Assembly: GCA_020881915.1 (NCBI GenBank)
Contig: JAJFPB010000003.1
Coordinates: forward strand, 5,084,001-5,148,000
DNA from: Paramyrothecium sp. XJ0827
Lineage: Eukaryota; Ascomycota; Sordariomycetes; Hypocreales; Stachybotryaceae
Direction of reading: 5' to 3'
DNA length: 64,000 bases
Numbering within the stretch: the stretch's first letter is position 1; each line of letters opens with the position of its first letter. The translations under genes were made by a program, and so were the position numbers. Below the pieces are notes generated by a model. It did not search any database. It was not told the DNA's origin and saw nothing but the letters and a program-made list of their open reading frames with translations. Positions 23,912 through 34,200 of this stretch are shown here, one piece after another.

Positions 23912-24759
23912 GGTGGCGCGGTGTGCCGAAGCTGCTGGATGGGAGTTCAATCAGCTGAGATGGTTGCCGCCTTCGGACTTCCAGCTACTAGGGCTGGCCA
24001 GGGAGAGGAAAAAAAGTCACACGGAACAGTGGGACGCAGGAAAAGGCCCAGCAGTCCCCTAATTCAGCGTTCGTTTCTGAATGTAACAACAAGTAGGGAG
24101 CAGTGAGCCAGCATTGTTCGGCGCCCGACCAGCCGATGTTTCCGTCCTCAGAGCTGCTTTCGAGCGTTCGAATTTGCGGTCGGAAGAGAATGGGAAAACG
24201 AGTCAAAATTAGCCCGAGCGGCATTTCCGCGTCCGAAGATCTGGTCCATCCACTCACACAGGGCCATTTGCCCCCCTTTTAAAAACAAGACTAGGACATC
24301 TTTCCCCCCCGACAGCCTCCACTTGGCCCTCAGCATGTCCAATGCCCGACAACGCACCGCGTGATTATCAGATGATCAGATAAGAGGAGGGGAAAAAAGT
24401 TAGGAAAAATTCATCTTCTGACCATTTTCCCTAGCCCGGTTTCGGTCACTCTATTCGCACGCCGACCCGTAGCTGTGCGCGCCGCCAAAGTCGCATCTCA
24501 CCCGTCCACGCGTCTTACTGGGCCAGGCCTTGGCTGGGATCCGCCAATTTTCGCATGTTTTGCATGTCTGCTGACCCCCCTTGGGCCCTTGGTTACTGAC
24601 TGCGACCCCTTGTTTCATCTCGCGGTACAGTCATCCAGTTGTTGCACCGGCGCTCCTTCACGCACGCATCAGTCTAGCTGCGCGCGGATGTGTGCTTCTG
24701 GCAAGAGAACAGACGAAAACAAGGCTTCCATTTGACTTGACAGCAACTGCTTAGCCGCC
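23912..24759. promoter_or_regulatory. Shared divergent FTR1-FET3 promoter
   Basis: 848 bp between the start codons of the two iron-uptake genes. The centre holds a pair of abutting GATA-type sites (see next entry), with a CCAAT box at 24339-24343 just upstream and another at 24544-24548. CCAAT boxes are read by the CBC, the partner of HapX, but the known HapX spacing (CCAAT, 12 nt, RWT) is not met by the first box. Confidence 0.6.
24365..24383. promoter_or_regulatory. Two abutting ATCWGATAA (SreA/SRE-type GATA factor) sites
   Basis: The sequence has TTATCAGAT at 24365-24373 (ATCTGATAA on the minus strand), one base, then ATCAGATAA at 24375-24383. Both match exactly the ATCWGATAA consensus known for the fungal iron-responsive GATA repressors (SreA, Sre1, URBS1). 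The sites point outwards as an inverted pair, about 375 bp from the FET3 start and 450 bp from the FTR1 start, so one bound repressor complex could silence both genes when iron is ample. Confidence 0.75.
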
Positions 24760-26892
24760 ATGGTACCTGCTGGGGTGCACGCGCTGCTGTGGGCTTGCCT
24801 TCTGCCCTTGGCCCGCGCCGCCACTGTGTCCTACGACTTCTCCGTCGGCTGGGTCAGGGCCAATCCCGACGGCGCCTTCGAAAGGCCTACCATCGGCATC
24901 AACGGGAAATGGCCCATCCCTCGCATCGAGGCCAATGTTGGCGACACCATCGTCATCAATGTCCAAAATAACCTTGGCAATCAATCAACGTCTCTGCATT
25001 TCCACGGCCTTTTCATGGAGGGCGAGAATCACATGGATGGCCCTTCTCAGGTCACTCAGTGCCCTATCATGCCGGGATCGTCGTTCACTTATAAATTCAC
25101 TGTAAGCAGCTTCTGGTTTGAGGGATTTTGGACTTTTGTTAACCGATGGTCGGGTTCGTCGGTGTAGATCAACCAACCTGGTACCTACTGGTATCATTCA
25201 CATACCAGAGGCCAGTATCCCGATGGTCTGCGAGGTCCATTGATCATTCATGACCCCAAGTCTCCATTTGCGGAACAGTACGACAAGGAGGTTGTCTTAA
25301 CACTGTCCGATTGGTACCACGACCAGATGCAGCATCTGATACCTCAGTTCCTGTCCAAGACCAACCCGACTGGCGCCGAGCCAGTACCACAGGCTGCTCT
25401 CATCAACGAGGAGAAGGATCACAAGATTTCGGTCAAGCCTGACAGGACGTACTTGTTCCGCGTGATCAACATCGGCGCCTTTGCCTCGCACTATTTGTGG
25501 TTCGAGGGTCACGACTTGACTGTTGTTGAGGTTGATGGCGTGTATACGAAGCCTTACCAGACCAAGATGATCTACCTCTCTGCCGGTCAGCGATACAGCT
25601 TCTTGGTGACATCCAAGTCCAACAGCGGCAGCAATTTCCCCATCATCAGCAGCATGGATCTGGTAAGTGGTCCCACAAGCAGATTACCGTTTTTACAAAA
25701 TATTTTTAATACTAATCTCATCTATTCAGTCTCTGTTTGATGTGATTCCGGATGACTTGGACTGGAACGTCACCGGCTGGCTCGTCTACGATGACGCTAA
25801 ATCGTTGCCCAAGCCTGCCTTGATAGACGACTTCGACCCTCTCGACGACATGGACCTCGTGCCCTATGATGGGATGGACTTGTTGCCCGCTCCTGACCGT
25901 ACCGTTGAGTTCAACGTCATCATGGACGATCTCGGCGACGGGGCCAACTACGCATTCTTCAATAATATTACCTACCAGGAGCCCAAGGTGCCCACTCTCT
26001 ACACGGCGCTCACCGCCGCCGGGATGGCAACGAACCCGAGGATTTACGGTGACTACACCAACACGTTCGTTCTTGAGAAGGATGAGGTCGTGCAGGTTGT
26101 GATCAACAACATGGACAGCGGTCGGCATCCGTTCCACATCCACGGGCACCAATTCCAAGCCGTCTACCGCAGTGAAGAGGATGCCGGTGTGTACAAGGAG
26201 TCCGATGTGCCGAAAGACGCCTTTTCCGCGACACCCATGAGGCGCGATACTGTTGTAGTCTGGCCAAACGGTAATGTTGTCTTGCGCTTCCGAGCCACGA
26301 ACCCTGGTACGTTTGAGTCTTTCCTATTCACTACGTCACGCAAAGACCACGAGCAAGCTGACTTTGTAGGCGTCTGGATCTTCCACTGTCACATTGAGTG
26401 GCACGTTGCGTCTGGCCTGACTGCCACCTTTGTAGAAGCGCCACTAGAGCTACAGAAGACTCTAAAGCTTCCACAGAACCATTTAGATGCGTGTGCAGCT
26501 GGCGGTGTGCCCATTAGCGGCAACGCCGCCGGTAACGACGAGGATCTTCTGGACTTGTCCGGTCAGAACACCCCGCCGGCTCGTCTACCAGAAGGGTAAA
26601 TATGCTTCCTCTACCGTCATCCCACACTCCGACATGTCTAACGTGTCACATTAGTTTTACCGTCTCTGGTATTATCGCCCTCGTCATCAGCTGCGTGACT
26701 GGAATCACTGGCATTCTCGTCGTCGGCTGGTACGGCATGAATCCAGTAGAGGGACCGGAGAAGGAGCCCCCTAGCATCATCGCAGATCTTGTCGAGCCCG
26801 AGGATTCTACACTCGAACCTGACGGCAATATACGGCGACGGAACCAAGCCGCTAGACAGAATCGAGGAGCTGATGTAGACCCTTCTGTATGA
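24760..26892 (+). CDS. FET3: Fet3-type multicopper ferroxidase
   Basis: Five exons (24760-25101, 25168-25662, 25730-26306, 26370-26595, 26655-26892) give 625 aa. A signal peptide (MVPAGVHALLWACLLPLARA) is followed by three cupredoxin domains with all copper-binding blocks: LHFHGLFMEGENHMDG, YWYHSHTRGQYPDGLRG, HPFHIHGHQF and WIFHCHIEWHVASGL. A single membrane helix (SGIIALVISCVTGITGILVV) near residue 555 anchors it as a type I protein with an acidic cytosolic tail, which separates Fet3 from secreted laccases. It oxidises Fe2+ to Fe3+ for the neighbouring Ftr1. Intron 3 (63 nt, 26307-26369) keeps the frame open if retained, but splicing restores the conserved NPGVWIFHCH. The start is the signal-peptide Met. 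Confidence 0.97.
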
Positions 26893-27370
26893 TAAGTTGA
26901 AGCAGGGTGGGATCAACTCTGAAACTGGGTTGTGCTTGTTGTCTCTTTGGGATATCAGTGTTAGACAGGATTACTTTAGGAGCATTTCCAGGCAGCATAA
27001 AACGGGGACCGGGACATATAGAATTAGAAATTGATGCAACTATGTTCATAACCATACTCAGCAAGATGTAGGCTGTGTAATTTGATGCTGACACTCGGTG
27101 ATGACACGGCATTTATTCTCCCAACGTGTGACCTTTGGAATATTTGTGCGGTTCTCTAAGCATGCTTACATACTGTGTCAGAGCCAATTGCAAAGTAAAA
27201 ACTAAGAAATATTGTAGCACAATAGTCTCCATCCATATAGCTGTGGCTTCTTCCGATCGCTTGTTGTAGTATGAGTTGGCAGCGTGATGCAATGGTACAG
27301 GGTAGGCAGCATGCGTGAGGAGTGGGGCTGGAAACATGGAGAAAGCCGCGGCTTTATGTGGATACTGATG
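26893..27370. other. Intergenic region
   Basis: About 480 bp of 3' flank of FET3 and distal upstream region of the heat-shock gene. Antisense short frames only; nothing supportable. Confidence 0.5.
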
Positions 27371-27530
27371 GAATCTTCGACCAAGTTCTTGATGATGCCA
27401 TTGGTTCCAGACCTGTCCGAAAATGGAAACACGATTCTTGGCAGAAGCTTCAGGATGTGACCAAACGTTGCTCTGAGTAGCATCATGAAGATGCCAGAAA
27501 CCATTGCGATGGCCTCATTCAAGTATATAG
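27371..27530 (+). promoter_or_regulatory. Heat-shock elements and TATA box of the Hsp30 gene
   Basis: GAAtcTTC at 27371-27378, with another TTC at 27386-27388, and GAAgcTTC at 27444-27451 with a TTC at 27435-27437 fit the alternating nGAAnnTTCn units bound by Hsf1 (with gapped third units). A TATATAG box follows at 27524-27530. The order HSE, HSE, TATA, leader, ATG is that of a heat-inducible promoter. Confidence 0.65.
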
Positions 27531-27699
27531 GAGCGTGGTCAACCGGCCATCTTTGTTCCCAATCTCAACCATTAATCAAGCACAGCAACACAAAAGCAAC
27601 ACACCAGCGACAACAAACGCGCATCACAAACCACTTCACATCTCTCTCGCAATTCACACTCAACTAAGCCTCTCACCACCCACACACAACACTCTCACA

Positions 27700-28329
27700 A
27701 TGGCTTTCTTCCCCCGCACCATCTACAACAACGAGGCTTCCCTCGCCCCCCTCTTCCGCCTGCTCGACGACTTCGACAAGCACACACGCTCCAGCGGCCA
27801 CGGCAACGCCAGCGGCTCGCTCGCCCCCGCCTGGCAGCCTCGCTTCGACGTCCGCGAGACCGCTGATGCCTACGAGCTGCACGGCGAGCTCCCCGGCGTG
27901 AAGAAGAACGAGATCTCCATCGAGTTCCCCGAGCCCCAGGCCATGGTGGTCCACGGCCGAACCGAGCGCACCTACACCGCAGGCACTCCTCCCGCCGGTC
28001 ATCTCGAGGACTCCTCCAGGGCTACCATCACCGAGAGCGGCGAGCGCCGGAACTCGCACCAGCCTACTGTCGAGGATGACAACGAGGCCGAGGCTAGTGG
28101 CAGCGGAGTAGTCGTAAAGAAACAGAATGCCGAGAAGAAGCCCGCCCAGCCCGCGGACAAGGCCAAGTACTGGCTCAAGGAGCGGAGCGTCGGCGAGTTC
28201 TCGCGAACCTTCAACTTCCCCACCCGCGTCAACCAGGAGGCTGTCTCTGCCAACCTGACGGACGGCATTCTCTCCGTGATCATCCCCAAGGTCACAAAGC
28301 ACGAGTCCAAGCGCATCACCATCAACTAA
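27700..28329 (+). CDS. hsp30: Small heat-shock protein, fungal Hsp30 type
   Basis: Single exon, 209 aa. The N-terminus (MAFFPRTIYNNEASLAPLFRLL) is that of fungal Hsp30. The alpha-crystallin domain starts near residue 44 (WQPRFDVRETADAYELHGEL, then PGVKKNEISIEF) and ends with the strand DGILSVIIPK and a KRITIN tail. A charged, Ser/Glu-rich insert of roughly 60 residues splits the domain, as in Neurospora Hsp30. It acts as an ATP-independent holdase that forms oligomers and prevents aggregation. I chose the Met at 27700 over an earlier in-frame start because the upstream codons fall in an A/C-rich, G-poor leader and the family begins MAFFPR or similar. Heat-shock elements and a TATA box lie upstream. 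Confidence 0.96.
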   Translation: MAFFPRTIYNNEASLAPLFRLLDDFDKHTRSSGHGNASGSLAPAWQPRFDVRETADAYELHGELPGVKKNEISIEFPEPQAMVVHGRTERTYTAGTPPAGHLEDSSRATITESGERRNSHQPTVEDDNEAEASGSGVVVKKQNAEKKPAQPADKAKYWLKERSVGEFSRTFNFPTRVNQEAVSANLTDGILSVIIPKVTKHESKRITIN

Positions 28330-29162
28330 GTGGTGAAATTGCAACTAGCCATCACCACACTTCTCTCGAATGGCTTCAATAATTTGATTGTTTGGATATG
28401 ATATGGCATTGCGTGGCGTTGGAAATGGGAAACTGGATTGAACGATGTTCGTCTCTCCTTATAGTTGACTTTATAACATAATAAAACAAAACTTTGAAAA
28501 AACTTGCAGGTAACCCAAGTGCTTCTAAATGGACAATTTCATTCAGGTGCCATTCGACGACCGTGATTCCCCCGACCGAGCGTGAATGCGCAGCATCCGC
28601 GTTTCTTGGACAGTCAAGGACACACACATGTTCAATTAGCAGCTCGGTGTGAAATTTACACTAATTCGAGTCCAAATTTGCTGCTTTGGCCATTTGTATG
28701 TGATTGTGGTTAAGCTGGTACGATGATAAAGTAGGAGATCGTGCACCTCTGAGATCCTGGAGACATCTGAAATCATCCAGCTCGACCTTCAAGCCAAGTT
28801 ACGGAACAGACTAGAAAATGTGCCCTAACCTTGACCCATGCATTTTCCGAAGGGCTTTACTCCAAGTGGAAAGTGCCTGGCCATAAACCGTGGCGAAAAT
28901 AAAACTCTAGGCTCATTTAATGCTCTGTGACGATGCGACGGTTGGCTAGCTGCTGACAGATAATGAGAGTCAAACGATTGTCACATCGCGTACTGAGTCC
29001 ATTACAATTTGCTTATCAACGCGTTAGATATTCTCTTTGTTGATTTTCGCGAGACTCTAGGGCCATATCAGAGCCGTAAATATGAACAGTATCAGGATAG
29101 TAGGATTATACCACATAACCAAGCTCCAGGAAACTAAGGAGAGCCAAACCTTTATGATCTGG
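28330..29162. other. Intergenic, between convergent genes
   Basis: 833 bp of AT-rich 3' flank shared by the Hsp30 and cyclase genes. No gene or repeat recognised. Confidence 0.5.
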
Positions 29163-30327
29163 TTAAAAAATAGCCACAGCGTTGGGCGGGCTAGCAACTC
29201 CTCTTGGAACCTGTATCAGTTAGCCTGGATTTTACTCGGGGTGTAAATATGATGTAAAGAGCAACAATGGCGCTGTACCTTGAGTGGAATACTGCTCACA
29301 AAAAAAGACGTTCTTTGCAGTCTTTTGCAAGTTTCACCTAGTTCTTCCAAATCAAACATTTCTCCGATAGGCATGCCCCAGCCTCCTAGGAGCCACTCAT
29401 GGAGAACGAACTCATTGTTCGAATCTGAGCTGATGGGTGGGCTGCGCTCGAAAGCCGGAGCATCGCCTGCGACTGCGGCGAATTGGTTTTCCCATAGAAA
29501 TCGCAGCGTTGCTTCTGACGACTCGATGCCACTGAAACTTGGTGTCGGCCGTTGGGGAAGAGCCTTTCGACCCTCATCCGTGAGTGCATTGTACGCTTCT
29601 GTGAATCCGGACCTAATGAATAGGATATCGCCCGTGCGGAACGTAATGCCTTGCTCTTTGACGAGATCTTGGATACGAAAAAACGGAATCTGTGTCGATT
29701 CGAAAGGCGTGAGCGGGATGGATTTCTCCTTGGCCCACGAAGCATAGTCGAGAAGAACGCCCCGTCCAATGATACCACCAGAGTTTGCCCAGGCTATAAT
29801 TTGTTAGTTAAATGCTCAAGCCCCGGTACCGAGAGTAGAGCGTTGATACCGTCAATTCCAAGAGTCCCGGATGATGTTATGTCATCGTGAGTTTGGTTGT
29901 TGTAATACCGTTTATAGCTCAGATTGCCTTTATTGTTAGCTGCTTCTACTGCAACGCAAAAAGCTTGAAGCATACCAAAATGTCTGAATCCATCCCACTG
30001 TGAACTGGACTGTGTGTTAAAGGTCAATATGTCGTCATTGACAACTCTCAGGCCAGAGCCCCCGGCTCGATTGACAATCTCGTGCTTGAACTCGGCCCGC
30101 CCATGGCTAGGGTACGTTGGCAAGTTCAAGGGCCAGTCGAGGGACACGCGGCATCCAGTCTTGATCTCCTGCGCTGCGTGGGCCACAACGGCTGGCGTCA
30201 GCAGGTTGAGCATGCCAAGCTGATCATCTTGCCCGAAACGCCCCCATGCATTTCCCGGTGGACCAAGCGGGTCGAGGGGAAGTGCTGAAAAGGGAGGGAA
30301 TGAGGGCTCTGGCGACCTGTCTGCCAT
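29163..30327 (-). CDS. Cyclase-family (PF04199-type) metal-dependent hydrolase
   Basis: Four exons (30327-29976, 29927-29850, 29793-29279, 29210-29163; introns 48, 56 and 68 nt) give 330 aa. The fold's metal site is visible as SQWDGFRHFG (residues 109-118), and the C-terminal part has DILFIRSGF, VAGDAPAFE and LHEWLLGGWGMPIGE. The family includes kynurenine formamidase-like and polyketide-cyclase-like enzymes; the substrate here is unknown. The first intron is a multiple of three with no stop, so it is easily missed; its GTATGC donor, GCTAACA branch site and AAAG acceptor, and removal of 16 odd residues inside a conserved block, argue that it is real. The start at 30327 leaves a short N-terminus ending in the conserved NAWGRFGQDDQLGMLNLL. 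A copia LTR lies 195 bp upstream of the start. Confidence 0.9.
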
Positions 30328-30522
30328 GATTTGACCAGGAAATACTTTGGTGTTGATGTGGCAAGACTGCCTTCGCCAGCTTGGAAGATGAAGTAGGTAC
30401 CCCGCTGTCGAATGGCGGTAGCACATGACTTAATTGGACGCATTTAGCTTGTGCTATCCATGGCATGCAGTCTAGTGCCCACCATCTCTCACCATGTCCG
30501 CGAGCGGGTCCGACTCCCCATG

Positions 30523-30663
30523 TGTTGAAATGAGCATATTATATTGATTAAAGAAGAAGAAAGGCTAGCGCTAACCAGCGGAAGCTATAGACAAGACATC
30601 CACATCCCAGCCACCAATGGATCGGAATAGCCATTGATCCGTCAAAAACAACGGATCTCAACA
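30523..30663 (-). repeat. 3' LTR of the copia element
   Basis: 141 bp, starting TGTTGA and ending TCAACA in element orientation, base-for-base identical to 36533-36673 as far as I can compare by eye. It lies 195 bp upstream of the cyclase start codon. Confidence 0.97.
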
Positions 30664-30672
30664 CTCCCACTC
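30664..30672 (-). other. Polypurine tract
   Basis: GAGTGGGAG in element orientation directly precedes the 3' LTR, the expected place for priming plus-strand synthesis. Confidence 0.7.
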
Positions 30673-30781
30673 GAGCCATTGGTGCGAGATGTTTCTGCGT
30701 AACAGAGTGTGGCCTCATTAAAACCTCAAAAACACCTTCGTGGGTGAAAAACAGGAAAGAGCTTCTATTACCACACCTGCG

Positions 30782-30900
30782 TTGGATTGCTCGGTCACTG
30801 GGGCCTTAGCACCCCAGATCCTCCAGATTATTTGATGTTTGATGTTTGAATGAAGCCTTGGATTCTTCGATCACTGGAGCCTTAACACCCCAGATCTCCC
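30782..30900. repeat. Imperfect 43-bp direct repeat in the element's 3' untranslated part
   Basis: Units at 30782-30824 and 30858-30900 share most positions (each contains TCACTGG(G/A)GCCTTA then ACACCCCAGATC or a close variant). They lie between the end of pol and the 3' LTR. Confidence 0.75.
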
Positions 30901-31212
30901 ACTTCATCGCAGGTCTATATTTTTCCAAAATAAATATAGAGGACATTAATATTGTCATTTGTTGGTATTTTCGACTACGATCGTCGAGGTATTTTGATTT
31001 CTTTGGCCGGATCCGATTGAGCAGGTTCCGTTGCATGTCTTGTAGGACTGTGGTTATTAAGGCTGAGGAAGCCAATCCAACAGCGTTTGCTGTGTTAGTA
31101 GTTTTGTAGTTTTGTATCTCGATCGTGTTCGTTTGCCATGGGATTCTTTCCAATTGGCTCTTGTGTGGTACGTTCCTGAATGAAATGGCTCTGGTATGTA
31201 CGTAATGAGCGC

Positions 31213-34200
31213 TCAGATACAGCTGAAGCTGTTGTAGGTTTGTTGCAGGAAGCCGAAGGGTTCCGAACCGAGGACTTGTGGGTCACTTGGAGGCTCGATG
31301 ATTGGGATAGACTGTTGGGCTCCCATTTTCTCCCACTTGGGGCATGATGGAAAGGGTAAAAGACCGTATGAATTTGATATAATAGACTTTCGGCGCCGGG
31401 AGTGTCGGTTGGCTAGGTGTTCCCGGTCACCACCTTTTCTCATGACCCATATTTGCGTGACCAACAGTGAATCATGGATTGAGAGGCCCAGCGCGTTGCG
31501 AAACACGATAAAACGGTCTTTTGGAAGGGGTTTCGTAAGTCCATCTGCAATTTGTTGCTCGGTTGGGACATATTGGAGCTCAACGTCTCCATCCGAGACT
31601 CGTTCTCGAACGTAATGCCATTGAAGGTCAATGTGCTTAGTCCTGGCGTGGAACTGTGGATTCTTGGCCATTGCAATTGCCCCTTGATTGTCCCCGTAGA
31701 GGGAGTAGTTGTTTGAAGGTCTCCATGTTTGTATTGGGCCAGAAGTTCGCGCAGCAACCCTCGTAGCCAGATCGCTTCTTTGGTGCATTGTGTTTGCCCC
31801 ATGTATTCCGCTTCGCAGGATGATAGTGCGACCGTTGGTTGTCGTTTGGAGCTCCAACTGATGGCGCCTGTACCGACATTGAAGACATAACCAGCCGTTG
31901 ACCGTCTAGTGTCGTGGTCGCCAGCCCAGTCTGAGTCGGTGTACCCAACTAACGGTCTGAGTGGTCCGCTGAAAACGAGTTCCAAGTCGATCGTTCCTCG
32001 TAAGTACCTCATGATGCGCTTGACGGCTTGGACGTGCTCGTTGGTTGGGTTTCCCAGATATCGGCTGCAGAGAGAGACGGCAAATGCGATGTCTGGGCGA
32101 GTGCCAAGCATGGCATACATAAGTGAACCAATTGCCTTTGCGTACCATAGTTTCGTCGTTTCAGACGCTTTGTATTCGTCTGGGACAGGTTGGAATTTAG
32201 ACGTGCTTAGGGAGTTGTGACTGGCTTGCTCTCCCACATGTCAAATTCCCGTAGGACCTTCTCGACATATGCTCGTTGGGAGAGGAAGATGGCCTTGTTG
32301 CGTCTGTCTCTCCGGACGGACATTCCCAGATAGTACTGACACGGACCAAGATCAGTCATTTCGAATTTCTTGCTCAAGGCGGCTTTGATTTGGCGGATTT
32401 CTTCCTTATCGGGACCAGCGATTAGGAGATCATCCACGTAGACGGCGATGTAGGTTGTGCCACGGATGAAAACGCCAACATCGGCGTTGAGTGGTTTGAA
32501 GCCGAGGGTTTTCAGAAAATCAGATAATGTCTGGTACCAGATTCGGGGAGATTGTTTAAGACCGTAGAGAGCCTTCCGCAGTCGGAAGACTTTGCCTGAT
32601 TTGTCGTCGAAGCCCTGTGGCTGAGTGACGTAGATTTCTTCTTTAACACCACCGTAAAGGAAGGCAGTTTTGACATCCATTTGTTCTAGTTCAAGGTCCA
32701 GGGCCGCAGCGATAGCGAAGATCATTTTATAGCTCATCGGCTTGACCACGGAGGCAAACGTCTCGTGGTAGTCGATTCCCTCTTTTGTTCGAAGCCTCTG
32801 ACAACGAAGCGAGCTTTGAATCTGGTAATCTCGCCATCCTTTCCTCGCTTGAGCTTATATACCCATTTGCCTTGGAGAGTATGTTTTCCTGGAGGTAGGT
32901 TGACTGGTATGAAGGTGCCGTTTCTCGTTAAGGAGTCGATTTCGTCAATCATGGCATGCATCCATTGTTCGCTATGTGGCGAATTCATTGCTTCGGCAAA
33001 GGTTTCGGGTTCGGTCGGTTCGAGGTTGTTGGCGATCATGGCCAGATGAATGGCAATCATGGTGAAACGCCATTGGTTTTGTTGAGCTTCTGGGTCTTGT
33101 TGAGCTAGGACTGTGTATCTCGATGGCATTTGTCCTCGGGTTTCCCGTACTGGAAAGCGTAGTTCGGAATGACGGTCGGTTGATTCCATTGGGACTTGGT
33201 GTTCATTGATTACACCGTCGGGGCTTTGTGTTCTTTCTGGAGTCCCCAGTTCCACATGGAAGCTCGGCTCGTCTTGGTTCGGTAGATAGGATTGGTTGAG
33301 GGCTGCCTGTATCTCTTCGTCTGTTCTGATGTTTTCGGTTAGGGGTATAGTTGGAAGAGATGGTGTGAGATCCATCCGTTTTGCGTTGGGTTCGTCAGTT
33401 GGTTGCTCGGATGCAATTCGTTTTCTCGGCAGGGATTCCTCATCGAACACGACGTTATTCGCAAAGAATATTCTTCCATCATCGTCGACTAAGACGTAGT
33501 TTGTGCTCCCTTGATAGCCGAGGAGTCGGCAGGGGATTGTCTTGTCGTCCATCTTCTTCCGTTTGGCTGAAGGCATTTTTGCAAAGCCTCGGCTGCCGAT
33601 AACTCGGAGATGGGAGAGGTCCGGCACTTCCTTGTGCCATGCTTCATAAGGTGTGATTTGACGACCCGAGGCTGGTGAGAGGTTTCGTATATATGCCATG
33701 ATTTGAGGACGTATGGCCAGAATTTCTTTTCCAGTCCTGAATGGATGAGAGTCGTTGTGACTTTCTCGAGTAGGACACGGTTTGCTACTTCGGCCACCCC
33801 GTTTTGTTCGTGCTGTTCGGTAGCAGAGAAGATCATCTCAATTATCTTGTTTTCGCAGTAGAGAGTGATTGTATCAGCTTGGTTTTCTCCCGCCCGATCG
33901 AGGCGAAGGTAACGGCAGCGACGGGTTGGTGTCTCAGCTTGTTCCAGAAGTTTTCGAAAGCAGTTGCCAAATTCGGACTTTTGCCTGATTGGGAAGACCC
34001 AGGTCATTTTGGTGAAATCGTCTATGAAACAGGCCCAGTATCTATGGCCGTCGATGCCTTCGTCTGAGAAAGGGCCAGCGATATCGCCGTGAACGCTCTC
34101 CAGTGGTCTTGTTCCTTTTCGAATGCATCCGCGATGAGGCCTTTCCTTCATGCGCCCTTTTACGCACGCTTCACAGACGTTGGAGTCAGATAGAGGAGTG

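Noticed and set aside
24339..24358. CCAAT box as a HapX-CBC composite site
   Set aside because: The base triplet 12 nt after the box is ACC, not RWT, so the published composite motif is not met.
27673..28344. 223-codon minus-strand frame
   Set aside because: Antisense shadow of the Hsp30 gene, an effect of its strong codon bias.
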